Made by a program: the position numbers and the translations under genes | The notes under the pieces: model-generated | Told to the model about the DNA's origin: nothing | The model's database searches: none | The model's input: only the letters and a program-made list of their open reading frames with translations | Source of the DNA: Candidatus Sodalis endolongispinus | Lineage (GTDB): Bacteria; Pseudomonadota; Gammaproteobacteria; Enterobacterales; Enterobacteriaceae | Length of the DNA: 64,000 nt | Assembly (NCBI RefSeq): GCF_018777395.1 | Contig: NZ_JAFJYC010000002.1 | Location: 372,001 to 436,000, forward strand | Reading direction: 5' to 3' | Shown here: positions 52,896-62,155 of the stretch, piece by piece | Position numbering within the stretch: position 1 is the stretch's first letter | Layout: every line of letters begins with the position of its first letter

Positions 52896-53371
52896 AGCTT
52901 CTCCATCACCTTTCTTCTGAAAATACCTCGTCAGGAAGAGCCAGGCTCTGCCTGCGAGCTTTTATAAGAATCCACGGTAGCCCGTGGTGTCTGATACAAA
53001 ATTAACAGAGGAATAGAAACTCAGAATGGCTGTTAAACCGGCTGCTTTGCCCAAAAATACAGGCATGAGTAAACATTATGTCCCTAAGCGAAAATGAATT
53101 GAAAACTCGTTATAATTGTTAACGTAATTGAGTATAAGCCTGCATCCGGCTTTAGACAACTCCAAAAACAGGATTAGGGATGAGTGACTAAGTCAATGAT
53201 AAAAATAATAAATAGTCACCATTATCACAGAGTTTATTAGCCTAAAGAGTTATTATTCATGCAGGCAATGAGGGGGTATCGGCAGCGGTAAGCACCGCAT
53301 GCAACGCCGCGCGCCGTTCGTGAGGCCCCCGTTTTGCACGGGGACGTGCCGCGAGCGGCGGCGGTGGGAAA
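52896..53371. other. intergenic between cfa and purR
   Basis: The first part is the AT-rich cfa promoter and leader on the minus strand. The last 120 bases are GC-rich without a recognised gene. E. coli carries ydhC and ydhB (punC-punR) between cfa and purR, and these are absent. Confidence 0.4.
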
Positions 53372-54391
53372 CTAGCGGGAGCGGTAAGGGCCGTCGGCCA
53401 CCGAGCTGCGCTCCACCAATGTCGGGTGGACTTCGATCGTCTGCGCGGCCTCACGCTTGTTGATGATCCTATCGAGCAGCATGGTCAGCGCAGACTCTCC
53501 CAATACCGCCTTGGGTTGATAGACGGTGGTCAGCGCCGGGGTGAAATAACGCGAGTGGCTGACATTATCGTAGCCGATGATCGAAATATCTTGCGGTACG
53601 CGCAACCCTTGCTCATGAATCGCACACAGGGCGCCCATCGCCATCTCGTCGCCGCCGCAAAATATCGCGCTGGGAGGGTGGCGCTGAGCAAGAATATGTT
53701 GCATGGCGCGGTGACCGGAAGACGGCTCGAAATCACCCTGAACAATCCACGCCTCGTTAGGGGTAATCCCGGCCTCCTTGAGGGCATGAAGATAGCCGCG
53801 GTGGCGTCCGCCGCCGGTATTGCGCGCCAGCTGGCCGGGAATGGCGCCGATATCCCGATGCCCACGCTCGAGCAAATAGCGGGTAGCCATATAGCCGCCG
53901 GCAAAGGCATTGTCGATAATGGTATCGGTAAAATCCCCGTGCACCTCGCCCCAATCCATGACAACCATGGGAATGTGGCGATATTCTTCCAGTAGCGACA
54001 ACAGCGCCTCCGGATATTCAGCGCACATGACAAGTAACCCGTCGACCCGCTTTTGCGCCAGCATTTGCAGATAGGCCTGCTGTTTTGACGCTTCGTTATG
54101 GGAGTTGCACAGGATAAGGGTGTAGCCCTTGGCGAAACATTGATGTTCGATGGCTTCGATTATCTCGGCAAAATAGGGGGCTTCGCTGGTGCTGGCCAGC
54201 AGGCCGATAGATTTGGTGCGGTTAACTTTCAAACTGCGCGCCACCGCGCTGGGGGAGTAGCTGAGCTGTTTTATGGCATCCCAAACGGCGCGTTTGGTGT
54301 CCGGCGCCACGAAGCGGGTTTTATTGATTACATGCGAAACCGTGGTCGTTGATACCCCCGCGTGTTTGGCTACATCTTTTATGGTTGCCAT
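53372..54391 (-). CDS. purR: purine repressor PurR
   Basis: LacI-family repressor of purine synthesis genes, with hypoxanthine or guanine as corepressor. The open frame is longer, but ATG at 54389-54391 gives [20 protein letters not shown] and 339 residues, the family size. The DNA-binding helix-turn-helix is at residues 4-23, followed by the hinge ([11 protein letters not shown]) and the ligand domain ([25 protein letters not shown]). A PUR-box-like operator lies upstream, so autoregulation is likely kept. Intact. Confidence 0.94.
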   Translation of the reverse strand: MATIKDVAKHAGVSTTTVSHVINKTRFVAPDTKRAVWDAIKQLSYSPSAVARSLKVNRTKSIGLLASTSEAPYFAEIIEAIEHQCFAKGYTLILCNSHNEASKQQAYLQMLAQKRVDGLLVMCAEYPEALLSLLEEYRHIPMVVMDWGEVHGDFTDTIIDNAFAGGYMATRYLLERGHRDIGAIPGQLARNTGGGRHRGYLHALKEAGITPNEAWIVQGDFEPSSGHRAMQHILAQRHPPSAIFCGGDEMAMGALCAIHEQGLRVPQDISIIGYDNVSHSRYFTPALTTVYQPKAVLGESALTMLLDRIINKREAAQTIEVHPTLVERSSVADGPYRSR

Positions 54392-54435
54392 GTCTAAACT
54401 ACTCCTGAATACCCCGGCAGCAGGGTAAAATGCTA

Positions 54436-54451
54436 AGTGAATCGTTTGCCT
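54436..54451. promoter_or_regulatory. candidate PurR operator of purR
   Basis: AGTGAATCGTTTGCCT matches the PUR box ACGCAAACGTTTGCGT at 11 of 16 positions, including the whole right half CGTTTGC. It lies 45 bases upstream of the purR start, where E. coli purR has an autoregulatory operator. Confidence 0.5.
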
Positions 54452-54611
54452 GCCAACAAAAGGCAATTTTCCTCGATTTGCCGCTAAAGTGAAAGCGTTA
54501 TATGCGTTCTCACGTCGGCGGGACATGCTTTTTGGCCTAAGGTGTGGCAAGATGAAGACCGAATGAATACCAGGTCAACCACCTGAAGCCAAAGCGTTCA
54601 AAGGAAATGTT

Positions 54612-54701
54612 ATGAGTCGCGATTTAGCCTTGTCGTTAATGACGACCGTCTTCTCCCTGCTGGTCATTGTGATTTTCAGCTTCACCGCCGTATTAAACTG
54701 A
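54612..54701 (+). CDS. ynhF: cytochrome bd oxidase small subunit CydH (YnhF)
   Basis: A 29-residue single-helix membrane protein: MSRDLALSLMTTVFSLLVIV followed by IFSFTAVLN. Start pattern (MS-DL--SL-TT), length and position beside purR match E. coli YnhF, since identified as the CydH accessory subunit of cytochrome bd-I. AAGGA lies seven bases before the ATG and a terminator follows. It is short but clearly kept intact in a region of loss, which implies selection. Confidence 0.82.
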   Translation: MSRDLALSLMTTVFSLLVIVIFSFTAVLN

Positions 54702-54753
54702 TTCGCGCAAGCGGTGAGTCCGGCGCTGTGCCGGGACTGATTCAGAAGGTGAA

Positions 54754-54776
54754 AAGGGCGCTCACGCCCTTTTTTG
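54754..54776. terminator. bidirectional terminator between ynhF and mepH
   Basis: AAGGGCG and CGCCCTT form a stem with a four-base loop, followed by TTTTTG on the plus strand and TTTTC on the minus strand. It can end ynhF from the left and mepH from the right. Confidence 0.8.
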
Positions 54777-54889
54777 TCCGTGCGGGGGGCGCGGGTCGTC
54801 GGGCTGTGCGCGGGACGGTGGTTTTCAATTCAGGGGAATGCCAGGCCGGCCGATGGGGAGCCGGGCGAGAGATTACGGCGCGGCTTTTC

Positions 54890-55772
54890 TCAACGAATGG
54901 TGGTGGGCGTCATCACGCGGCGGGCGCCGATATAATGATCCTGCCAGTAATCTTCACTCAGATAGTTAATACGGATGTCGCGCCCGGTCCGAGGCGACTG
55001 AATGAAGCGGCCATTGCCCAGATAGACGCCCACATGATCCGCCGTGCCACGGTTGCGAATACGGAAGAACACCAGATCGCCGCTTTCCAGTTCGCTTTTT
55101 TCACCGGTGCCGCGTCGCGCAGATGGTACATTTCATTCGCGGTGCGCGGTAGCGGCACCCGGATCAAATCCTTATAGGCGTAATAAATCAGACCGCTGCA
55201 ATCAAAACCGGTGGTCGGCGATTTACCGCCCCAGCGATAGGGCTTACCCACCTGCGACATCAATTTTGCCATCGCCGTCAATTTGGCGTGCTGATAGCGC
55301 ACTTTATGGCTTTCGCTCATACGTAAGGGTTGCCCACCCGCTGCGGTGGCGGCGGTTTGAGCAGCCACACCGCCGCGATGGCGGCCGTAGCGTTTTTTCG
55401 CCCCGGTGCGGGAAGCCAGGCTGTGCGTCACGCGAGCGCTGGCAGGCGGGTGGCGGGAAGCGGTGGTTTTGCTTTTAGCCACCTTGGCGGCTTTGGGGTT
55501 AACGGCGGCGGTATTTGCCGTCTTAGTGCGCGGGCTGGCGGCGGTTTGGCGGCGTCGGTTTTCGCCTCGGGATGACGCAGATGTTCGCTTTCCGCGCTGC
55601 GGGTCTTTTTCAGCAGCTTAACGGGCTTGCGCTTGCGCCGATCGTCGGTTTTGGCCGCGCTGGCCTGCGATTTACGTTGATCGGCATTCACTCCCGCATT
55701 CGGCGCGGCGTGCGCAATATTGAGAAAGAGCTGGGTAAACAGCAGCACAAAAAGCGTAAAGCATAAACGCAT
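54890..55772 (-). pseudogene. mepH: murein DD-endopeptidase MepH, two frameshifts
   Basis: Would encode a periplasmic NlpC/P60 endopeptidase that cleaves 4-3 cross-links, about 270 residues. The frame from 55772 has a signal peptide (MRLCFTLFVLLFTQLFLNIA) and a basic linker but leaves the family frame near 55560. The second frame carries the catalytic GFDCSGLIYYAYKD and RTANEMYHLRDAAPVKK. A run of six A near 55090, where seven are expected, shifts the rest: SELESGDLVFFRI, DHVGVYLGNGRFIQ and SEDYWQDHYIGARRV. The catalytic Cys and His are therefore in different frames. Confidence 0.87.
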
Positions 55773-56164
55773 GATAAACGCTATCCTCTGTGGCCCAAAG
55801 TCGGGGGGGAAATGACGACTCCGCTGAATTTAAGCTATTTGAAGACCTAATGCATCCGTATTTTCATACAGAGTGTGAATAAACGTGAATAACCGCGCAT
55901 TTGTCGGGTTTTTGCGCGACGCTCGTCGTAAAAAACAACGCCTTTACAAGTTGTTAACCCACCTAGACGCAAAAAAGTGTTATCGCAAGGGTCGCAAGAC
56001 CCGTCAGGGGGGGTAGGCATTCGCCGGTCCAGCTGAAGACTGTAGGCACGTCAAACTTAGAAAAAGCATTTAAATCTTCCCCAGGGAATCGTTAGAATAG
56101 TGAATTACGTCAGATACGATGCACGATAAATAAAAGCCAGCCCCTGGCTTAAGGAAGCGAGACA
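55773..56164. other. mepH-grxD intergenic
   Basis: Divergent control region for mepH and grxD. No reading frame or RNA gene is recognised. Confidence 0.4.
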
Positions 56165-56515
56165 ATGACTACGACTATCGAAAAAATTCAGCAACAGATC
56201 GCCGAGAATCCGATTCTCCTATACATGAAAGGCTCGCCAAAATTACCGGGCTGCGGTTTTTCCGCCCAGGCGGTACAGGCGCTTTCCGCCTGCGGCGAGC
56301 GTTTCGCCTATGTTGATGTGCTGACCAATCCGGATATTCGTGCTGAACTGCCGAAATTCGCCAATTGGCCCACCTTCCCGCAGCTGTGGGTGGATGGTGA
56401 GCTTGTCGGCGGCTGCGACATCATTATCGAGATGTATCAGCGCGGCGAACTGCAGCCGCTCATTAAGGAAACCGCGGTAAAATACAATTCGCAAACGGAT
56501 AATGCTCAGCAATAA
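56165..56515 (+). CDS. grxD: monothiol glutaredoxin GrxD
   Basis: CGFS-type glutaredoxin that binds a [2Fe-2S] cluster with glutathione and works in Fe-S trafficking. The 116-residue product has the CGFS site at Cys30 (PGCGFSAQAV), WPTFPQLWVDGELVGGCDI for glutathione binding and a normal length. GGAAG lies seven bases upstream. It would work together with the Suf system encoded in the same window. Intact. Confidence 0.95.
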   Translation: MTTTIEKIQQQIAENPILLYMKGSPKLPGCGFSAQAVQALSACGERFAYVDVLTNPDIRAELPKFANWPTFPQLWVDGELVGGCDIIIEMYQRGELQPLIKETAVKYNSQTDNAQQ

Positions 56516-56610
56516 GTTACTGTTTGCAGAGGGATAACGCGCTGAGTTTAGTTTGCCCTGCGCCGTCTGGCGCTGGCGCCGCGGCGAGGTTTCACCCTGA
56601 CCGCAAAAGA

Positions 56611-56639
56611 CCACCCGCAGCAGGGCGGGTGGTTTTTTT
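56611..56639 (+). terminator. grxD terminator
   Basis: CCACCCGC and GCGGGTGG form a perfect eight-pair stem with a six-base loop, followed by seven T. It lies 95 bases past grxD and just before the convergent rnt. Confidence 0.85.
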
Positions 56640-56665
56640 GGTGCGCACGTCGCCGAGCTGCATAT

Positions 56666-57367
56666 TTACAAGTCGATAGTGGGGGTGGTGCCATCCTGCG
56701 CGGCAACGGTTTCTGCTTCGTCGTCCTGGGCAGGTAGCGCGACCGGCCAGCCGCCCATACGTTTCCAGCGGTTTACCAATTCACAAAACAGCGTCGCGGT
56801 ACGTTCGGTATCGTACAGCGCAGAATGCGCTTTGCCGCTGTCAAAGGCGATGCCGGCCGCGGCGCAGGCTTTCGCCAGTACGGTCTGGCCGAGCACCAGC
56901 CCGCTCAGCGCCGCCGTATCAAAAGTGGCAAAAGGATGGAAAGGGTTGCGTTTTAAACCGGCGCGGGCGGCGGCGGCCATCAGGAAGCCGTGATCGAAAG
57001 CGGCATTGTGGGCGACGATAATGGCGCGGTTGCAGTCTTGATCTTTAATCCCTTTACGCACCATTTTAAAAATTTCATGCAAGGATTCATACTCGCTAAC
57101 CGCGCCGCGCAAGGGGTTGTGCGGGTCGATACCGTTAAAGGCCAGCGCTTCCGGCTGCAGAAGCGCGCCGGGAAAGGGTTCGACATGGAAATGCAAGGTA
57201 TTGTCGGCGTGCAACCAGCCATCGTCATCCATCTTTAAGGTCACGGCGGCAATTTCCAGCAGGGCATCGGTCCCGGCATTGAACCCCGCGGTTTCCACAT
57301 CAATGACAACCGGATAAAAACCACGAAAGCGGGCGCGGAGGGTATTTATATTGTCTAGTTCAGCCAT
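56666..57367 (-). CDS. rnt: ribonuclease T
   Basis: DEDDh-family 3'-5' exoribonuclease that trims tRNA and other stable RNA 3' ends. The 233-residue product has the first exonuclease motif VIDVETAGF (Asp23, Glu25), [10 protein letters not shown] in the second and [13 protein letters not shown] with the catalytic His and Asp in the third. The C-terminal tail is slightly longer than in E. coli. E. coli lhr, which follows rnt, is absent here. Intact. Confidence 0.95.
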   Translation of the reverse strand: MAELDNINTLRARFRGFYPVVIDVETAGFNAGTDALLEIAAVTLKMDDDGWLHADNTLHFHVEPFPGALLQPEALAFNGIDPHNPLRGAVSEYESLHEIFKMVRKGIKDQDCNRAIIVAHNAAFDHGFLMAAAARAGLKRNPFHPFATFDTAALSGLVLGQTVLAKACAAAGIAFDSGKAHSALYDTERTATLFCELVNRWKRMGGWPVALPAQDDEAETVAAQDGTTPTIDL

Positions 57368-57496
57368 GCCTAATCTTATGTTCAGTGAATTCAGCCGCCA
57401 TTATGGCAAATTTTGGTACGTCTTGCATGGCGAGTTATGTCGCCGTGGCAGGGAGAAACGACCGTGAACCCGCAGGTTACGGCCGTGCAAACGGAG

Positions 57497-57904
57497 TTAA
57501 TTGCCAACGCCTTGACCGGCGTGTTTGTTCTCAATCGGTTCAATTTTGTAGCCGTCGGGATCTTCGATGAAGGCAATGATGGTACTACCGCCTTTCACCG
57601 TCCCGGCTTCGCGGGTGACTTTACCCCCGGCCTGGCGAATACGTTCACAGGCGGCCGCCGCATTGTCCGCCCCCAGAGCGATATGACCATAGGCGCTGCC
57701 TAAGTCGTAGCTGTCCACGCCCCAGTTGTAGGTAAGCTCGATAACCGCGCCTTCACTTTCGTCGGTGTAGCCGACGAACGCCAGCGTATATTTGTATTCC
57801 TGATTTTCGCTGGTGCGCAGGAGTCGCATTTCAAGCGTTTTGGTGTAAAAATCAATAGCGCGTTGCAAATCGCCTACCCGTAACATGGTATGTAATAAAC
57901 GCAT
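57497..57904 (-). CDS. gloA: lactoylglutathione lyase (glyoxalase I)
   Basis: Ni-dependent enzyme that converts the methylglyoxal-glutathione adduct to S-lactoylglutathione. The start at 57902-57904 has GAGG six bases upstream and gives [20 protein letters not shown], 135 residues as in E. coli. Metal ligands are visible as His5, Glu in [10 protein letters not shown], His in YGHIAL and Glu in GYKIEPIE. A longer frame upstream is not used because relatives begin at this Met. Intact. Confidence 0.95.
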   Translation of the reverse strand: MRLLHTMLRVGDLQRAIDFYTKTLEMRLLRTSENQEYKYTLAFVGYTDESEGAVIELTYNWGVDSYDLGSAYGHIALGADNAAAACERIRQAGGKVTREAGTVKGGSTIIAFIEDPDGYKIEPIENKHAGQGVGN

Positions 57905-58083
57905 AATGTCCTCGTGAGCCATCACGGTCGGTGCGGCCGTGTTAAGTGAAGAACCCTCAGTATAGCCTGCGGGGTAAAACCGCTTCAATGCCGCCCGTTA
58001 GCACAGAATGTCGGACCGCTGGGTAAAAAATAACTTGCCAGCGGAGAAAATGCCGTCTTCACTTTAGAGGCAGAGGAGGTCAT

Positions 58084-58329
58084 GTGGCGGAACAACTTGA
58101 ATTTTTCAGCCTGCCCAACCCTTGCCGCGGCGTATGCCAATCAGATGCCAGGGGCTATTGTCGCGGTTGCCTGCGCAGCCGGGACGAACGTTTTCAGTGG
58201 GGTGGGATGAACGACAGTCAAAAACGGGAAGTGCTGCGGCTTTGCCACCAGCGCTATCTGCGGCTGCGCCGCGCCGCCGCCGGGGGTGACGTTTTGCTGG
58301 ACCAGCCGGAACAACCCTCGTTGTTTTAA
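58084..58329 (+). CDS. ydhL: DUF1289 protein YdhL
   Basis: Small 81-residue protein of unknown function with a conserved cysteine cluster that may bind metal (PCRGVCQSDARGYCRGC). The start is GTG at 58084 (read as Met), supported by AGGAGG five bases upstream and by MAEQLEFF in E. coli YdhL. It ends EQPSLF like its relatives. Divergent from gloA. Intact. Confidence 0.9.
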   Translation: MAEQLEFFSLPNPCRGVCQSDARGYCRGCLRSRDERFQWGGMNDSQKREVLRLCHQRYLRLRRAAAGGDVLLDQPEQPSLF

Positions 58330-58500
58330 GTGCCGTAGTACCGGGCCTCGCACGTGGTGCCGGTCTCGCCGCTGGGCTTCGCGGCAAGCCGAATGCATTT
58401 TTCAGGTTGAGCGCCCTTGAGCTTCTGGTTAAGTTTGCCGCCGCTATCGGGTGTAGCATAGCCTGCGGGGTGCATCATTATTAACGTTTTCCTGGCGGTT

Positions 58501-58588
58501 GGCCTTCGGCGTGAACGAGGAAAATTTCGGGCGACGGCCTACAGCGTGGATGAGGCAATTCCCGGGCGATGGCCCACAGCGTTGACCA
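58501..58588. repeat. 35-bp imperfect tandem repeat, 2.5 copies
   Basis: Units start at 58501, 58536 and 58571, each with GGCC followed by -CAGCGT or -CGGCGT and the first two ending in GGGCGA. The third copy is cut after about 18 bases. The function is not known. Confidence 0.6.
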
Positions 58589-59369
58589 TAGCGGTCGCGT
58601 CGTCTGACGCCGGCGCTACGGGCGCGATTGGGTTAACAAAACGATAGCCGGTAATTCCCGGACAATGATTGAGGGTAAACCACCGAATATCACCGTCCGA
58701 AATAGAACCTAACGCGAAGCGATAATAAATGGCTTTCAGCCCGGTGCGCTATGGATAATCTTTCGTCATCGGGCGACAATAGCCAGGCGGGAGGAGTATT
58801 TTCCTGAAAAGAGAAAGCATTTTAACGGCGGGGAAATAACGTCATAATTTGGTGATAATTAGCTAAAAAATAGCCATGAAACTGTGGTTTTTTCTTCATT
58901 ATAACTTATAATGCATTAAATAGTTATTTATATATTTAAATTACAATATGCTACTGAATACATGGGATATTGATATTTGTTATATCTTCATTTAACTTAA
59001 ATTAACAATAAACTACGTATGTGGCAATAATAGTGTTACAGTTATGAATAAGCCGTCCGGCCCGTCAGCGTGAAAGCCGGCTGCGTTGGCTTCTGCGGGG
59101 AGGCCCTTGATGTCTGCCAGCGCGTTAAAACCACAAGGGAATCAGTGGGGGCAGAACGCCGCGTGTCCTGGCGCGATCGGGAGTTTACGTCGCAAACGGC
59201 GCGTGTGTGTGACGTCCAATTTTTATTAAGGAAGAATATGCCGCTTACATCGATCTCTACATAATGCTTAGGTTATGGGTATATATATTTGTAATTTGCT
59301 CATCCACCCATTAGGATGGATGGGAATCCAGGGAGCAAGCTTAATCAGCTTAATTATAAGGAGAGAGAA
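58589..59369. other. slyA upstream region, AT-rich track
   Basis: No gene recognised. A minus-strand frame around 58560-58750 reads YRFALGSISDGDIRWFTLNH and stops at both ends; it may be a gene remnant of unknown kind. About 58850-59045 is very AT-rich with many TTA and TAA steps, as expected of an H-NS- and SlyA-responsive control region in front of slyA. Confidence 0.4.
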
Positions 59370-59804
59370 TTGGAATCGCCATTAGGATCAGATTTGGCGC
59401 GACTTGTTCGAGTATGGCGGGCTTTAATTGACCACCGTTTAAAGCCTTTAGAACTCACACAGACGCATTGGATCACTTTACATAATATTTGCCAGTTACC
59501 GCCAGAGCAGTCTCAGATTCAACTGGCGAAGGCTATCGGTATCGAACAGCCCTCGTTGGTGCGGACGCTGGATCAGCTCGAAGAAAAAGGGCTCATCACC
59601 CGGCACACCTGCGCAAATGACCGCCGGGCTAAGCGGATCAAACTGACCGAATCTGCTGAACCTATTATCAAAGAAGTGAACAATGTTATCGACAGCACTC
59701 GAGATGAAATTCTTAATGGCATTAGCCAGGAGGAGATTCAGTTGCTGAGCAATATGATTGCCAAACTGGAAAAGAATATTCTGGAGCTTTATAACAAGTC
59801 TTGA
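59370..59804 (+). CDS. slyA: transcriptional regulator SlyA (TTG start)
   Basis: MarR-family winged-helix regulator that counteracts H-NS at virulence, envelope and stress genes. TTG at 59370-59372 is taken as the start: AAGGAGAG lies upstream, and the product then starts (M)[18 protein letters not shown] with 144 residues, exactly as in Salmonella. An ATG at 59316 in the same frame would add 18 non-family residues. The DNA-binding helix [20 protein letters not shown] and wing ([12 protein letters not shown]) are intact. Confidence 0.94.
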   Translation: MESPLGSDLARLVRVWRALIDHRLKPLELTQTHWITLHNICQLPPEQSQIQLAKAIGIEQPSLVRTLDQLEEKGLITRHTCANDRRAKRIKLTESAEPIIKEVNNVIDSTRDEILNGISQEEIQLLSNMIAKLEKNILELYNKS

Positions 59805-59833
59805 TGCGTTACGTACACGGCACTGACGTGAGC

Positions 59834-59862
59834 AAAAAAACCGGCCCCAGGGCCGGTTTTTT
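59834..59862. terminator. bidirectional terminator between slyA and slyB
   Basis: AAAAAACCGGCCC and GGGCCGGTTTTTT flank a short loop. T-runs on both strands let it end slyA and the convergent slyB. Confidence 0.88.
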
Positions 59863-59900
59863 GCTGCGCGCAAACAGTGCGGTTGCGCGTAAGCGGTGGG

Positions 59901-60368
59901 TTAGCGCGGCGATACGGTGATAGTGCGGCCGTTGCTGGCAAGCGCCACGCGCTGTCCAACGCTGAAACGGGTATTACCCTGTTTCTGGACCACCATGATG
60001 GTATTACCGTCGTCTTTACGCACTTCAAGCTCCACGCCCTGCGTCCGGTTTACTGCGCCCTCGACGCTTGAACCCGCTACGCCGCCGGCCACGGCGCCCG
60101 CCGCGGTTGCCAGGCTGCGGCCGCTGCCGCCCCCGACCGTATTCCCCAGAAATCCGCCCAGCACTGCGCCACCGATTGCGCCGATGACATTAGAGTCTTC
60201 ACCGCCCTGAATTTGTACCGGACGTACCCCTACCAAGGTGCCGTACGTCACGCTTTGAACCTGTTTGGCATCCGATGCGGAGTAAACATCACCGGACAAG
60301 GTGTTATTGTTGGCGCAACCCGCAAGCGTTATACCGGCCAGGGCCACCACGATCAAACGTTTCATCAT
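59901..60368 (-). CDS. slyB: outer membrane lipoprotein SlyB
   Basis: PhoP-regulated lipoprotein with a glycine-zipper domain that stabilises outer membrane proteins under stress. The 155-residue product has lipobox LAGC (Cys18), VRPVQIQGGEDSNVIGAIGG, the glycine zipper AVLGGFLGNTVGGGSGRSLA and the conserved C-terminus KQGNTRFSVGQRV. Start MM is taken as in E. coli MI. No clear PhoP box was found upstream. Intact. Confidence 0.95.
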   Translation of the reverse strand: MMKRLIVVALAGITLAGCANNNTLSGDVYSASDAKQVQSVTYGTLVGVRPVQIQGGEDSNVIGAIGGAVLGGFLGNTVGGGSGRSLATAAGAVAGGVAGSSVEGAVNRTQGVELEVRKDDGNTIMVVQKQGNTRFSVGQRVALASNGRTITVSPR

Positions 60369-60694
60369 AAAAAACTCCAGTTAACATGCCGTTCTGCCCG
60401 GCAATCCCGGACAGAAGCGGGTAAACGGTTAAAACTACATGCGCCGGTGTAGGGAATCGAAGTGCCCTGAAACGCGCAGAGACTACAGACAATTATATCG
60501 AAAAAAAGATAAACTGCGAATAAACGAACTAAGATAGTTAGATAATAAAATCTTAATTACACTAAGGTCTTGTTTTATCATTACCGAATTCGTAATAACC
60601 TGGCATTTTGCGTGAATTCTCATGTCCTCCTGCCGTAAAGCTCGGTAAGTTACCCTTATTATGTCACATTACCGCACGGGGGAGAGGGAGTGAA
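60369..60694. other. slyB-anmK divergent control region
   Basis: AT-rich region with the slyB promoter on the minus strand and the anmK leader on the plus strand. No gene is recognised. Confidence 0.4.
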
Positions 60695-61694
60695 ATGAGA
60701 ACCGGACGCTATATAGGCATCATGTCCGGCACCAGTCTGGACGGTATCGATGTGGTACTGGCAGCGCTCGATGAGCACACCGTGGCGCAGCAGGCCCGCT
60801 ACTGCCATCCTATTCCGCTGCCTATCAAACAGCAAATCCTGGCGAATGTGCCAGGGGCAGGCGGTGACCCTTTCGAGATTCGGACAATTGGACACCCGAC
60901 TTGGCATTTTGTTCGCCGAGGCGGTGCTAAGTTTACTGCAACAGACCGGCGTGGCGCCGCACGAGGTAACCGCCATCGCCTGTCATGGACAAACCGTCTG
61001 GCACGAACCGGACGGGGCCGCCCCCTGTACCCTGCAAATTGGTGATAATAACCGCATCGCCGCCATGACTGGGATAACCACCGTGGGTGATTTTCGCCGG
61101 CGGGATATGGCGCTGGGCGGGCAGGGCGCGCCGCTGGTGCCGGCTTTCCACCACGCGCTGCTGGCGCATCCCCAGGAACGGCGGATGGTATTGAATATCG
61201 GTGGCATTGCCAATCTGTCTCTACTGCTGCCGGGTCAGCCGATCCGCGGCTTTAATACCGGACCCGGCAATATGCTGCTGGATGCCTGGACCTGGCGGCA
61301 CCGCAAGGCGCCTTATGATCAGGACGGCCGCTGGGCCCGCAGCGGGCTAGTGCATCAGGGATTGCTGCAACACCTGCTGGCGGAGCTGACCGTACGCACT
61401 ATCGCACAGCAGGTGCTGTTGTGCGGTGGCTGTGAACATTTGCTGGTCTGCGGTGGCGGCGCGCGCAATCCGCTGGTGATGAACCGATTGTCGGCGTTGC
61501 TGCCGGGCATTGAAGTTAGCCACACCGATAAATTCGGCGTAAGCGGCGATGATATGGAGGCGCTGGCGTTTGCCTGGCTGGCGTTTCGGACCTTATCCGG
61601 CTTGCCGGGTAATCTGCCTTCTGTCACCGGCGCCCGGGAAGAAACGCTGTTGGGGGCGATTTATCCGGTCATGCCCGTGGCGGTGAAGTTATAA
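60695..61694 (+). pseudogene. anmK: anhydro-N-acetylmuramic acid kinase AnmK, frameshift and deletion
   Basis: AnmK phosphorylates anhydro-MurNAc during murein recycling, about 369 residues. From ATG 60695 it reads [20 protein letters not shown] to QQILA. One extra base near 60843 shifts the family reading [20 protein letters not shown] to the next frame, which stays open with GCHGQ-type [30 protein letters not shown] and [14 protein letters not shown]. Between VHQGLLQHL and [12 protein letters not shown] about 40 residues are missing in frame. Two separate lesions make it non-functional. Confidence 0.88.
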
Positions 61695-61767
61695 CCCCGG
61701 CCACTGGGGATGCCGAAGATTGCGCGCCCGCTGAGGCGGTGTTTACATCATACCACAGGACCTAAAC

Positions 61768-62094
61768 ATGATACGCAACCCTATGTTAATCCTTTCTCTG
61801 ACGCTGGCTGCCTCCGCGTGTATCTATCATGGCGACCGTGAGGCATCAACGGAGACCTTACACTACCAATGCGGTACGTTGCCGCTGACCGTGACGCTGG
61901 ATAATGCCCGCGAGCGGGTGAACTTTATTCTTGATGGACAGCAGTTGAGTTTACCGCAGGTCGCCACCGCCTCCGGCGCCCGCTATAGTGATGGCCAATA
62001 CAGCTTCTAGTCGAAGGGCGAGCGCGCATTTATCGAGCGACAGGACAAAATTATTGTGGATGATTGCGTCATCCAGAGCGCTGCGGGTAAATGA
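61768..62094 (+). pseudogene. mliC: membrane-bound lysozyme inhibitor MliC, one nonsense codon
   Basis: MliC is a lipoprotein that blocks C-type lysozyme. Start MIRNPMLILSLTLAASACIY is a lipoprotein signal with a weak lipobox (Cys18). LHYQCGTLPLTVTLDN and ASGARYSDGQYSF follow. TAG at 62008-62010 replaces the Trp of the usual FWSKGD, and the same frame continues SKGERAFIERQD to DDCVIQSAAGK and TGA at 62092-62094. A TGG-to-TAG change is the only lesion seen. The lost segment contains one of the two disulfide cysteines and part of the lysozyme-binding surface. Confidence 0.85.
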
Positions 62095-62155
62095 TTGAGA
62101 TTTTCAGCGTCACGGCGCACAATAACGGCTTTCATTGCCGCATTTTCAGCACATT

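Noticed and set aside
60369..60440. PhoP box upstream of slyB
   Set aside because: GTTTA-like half-sites are present, but the spacing does not match the direct-repeat consensus.
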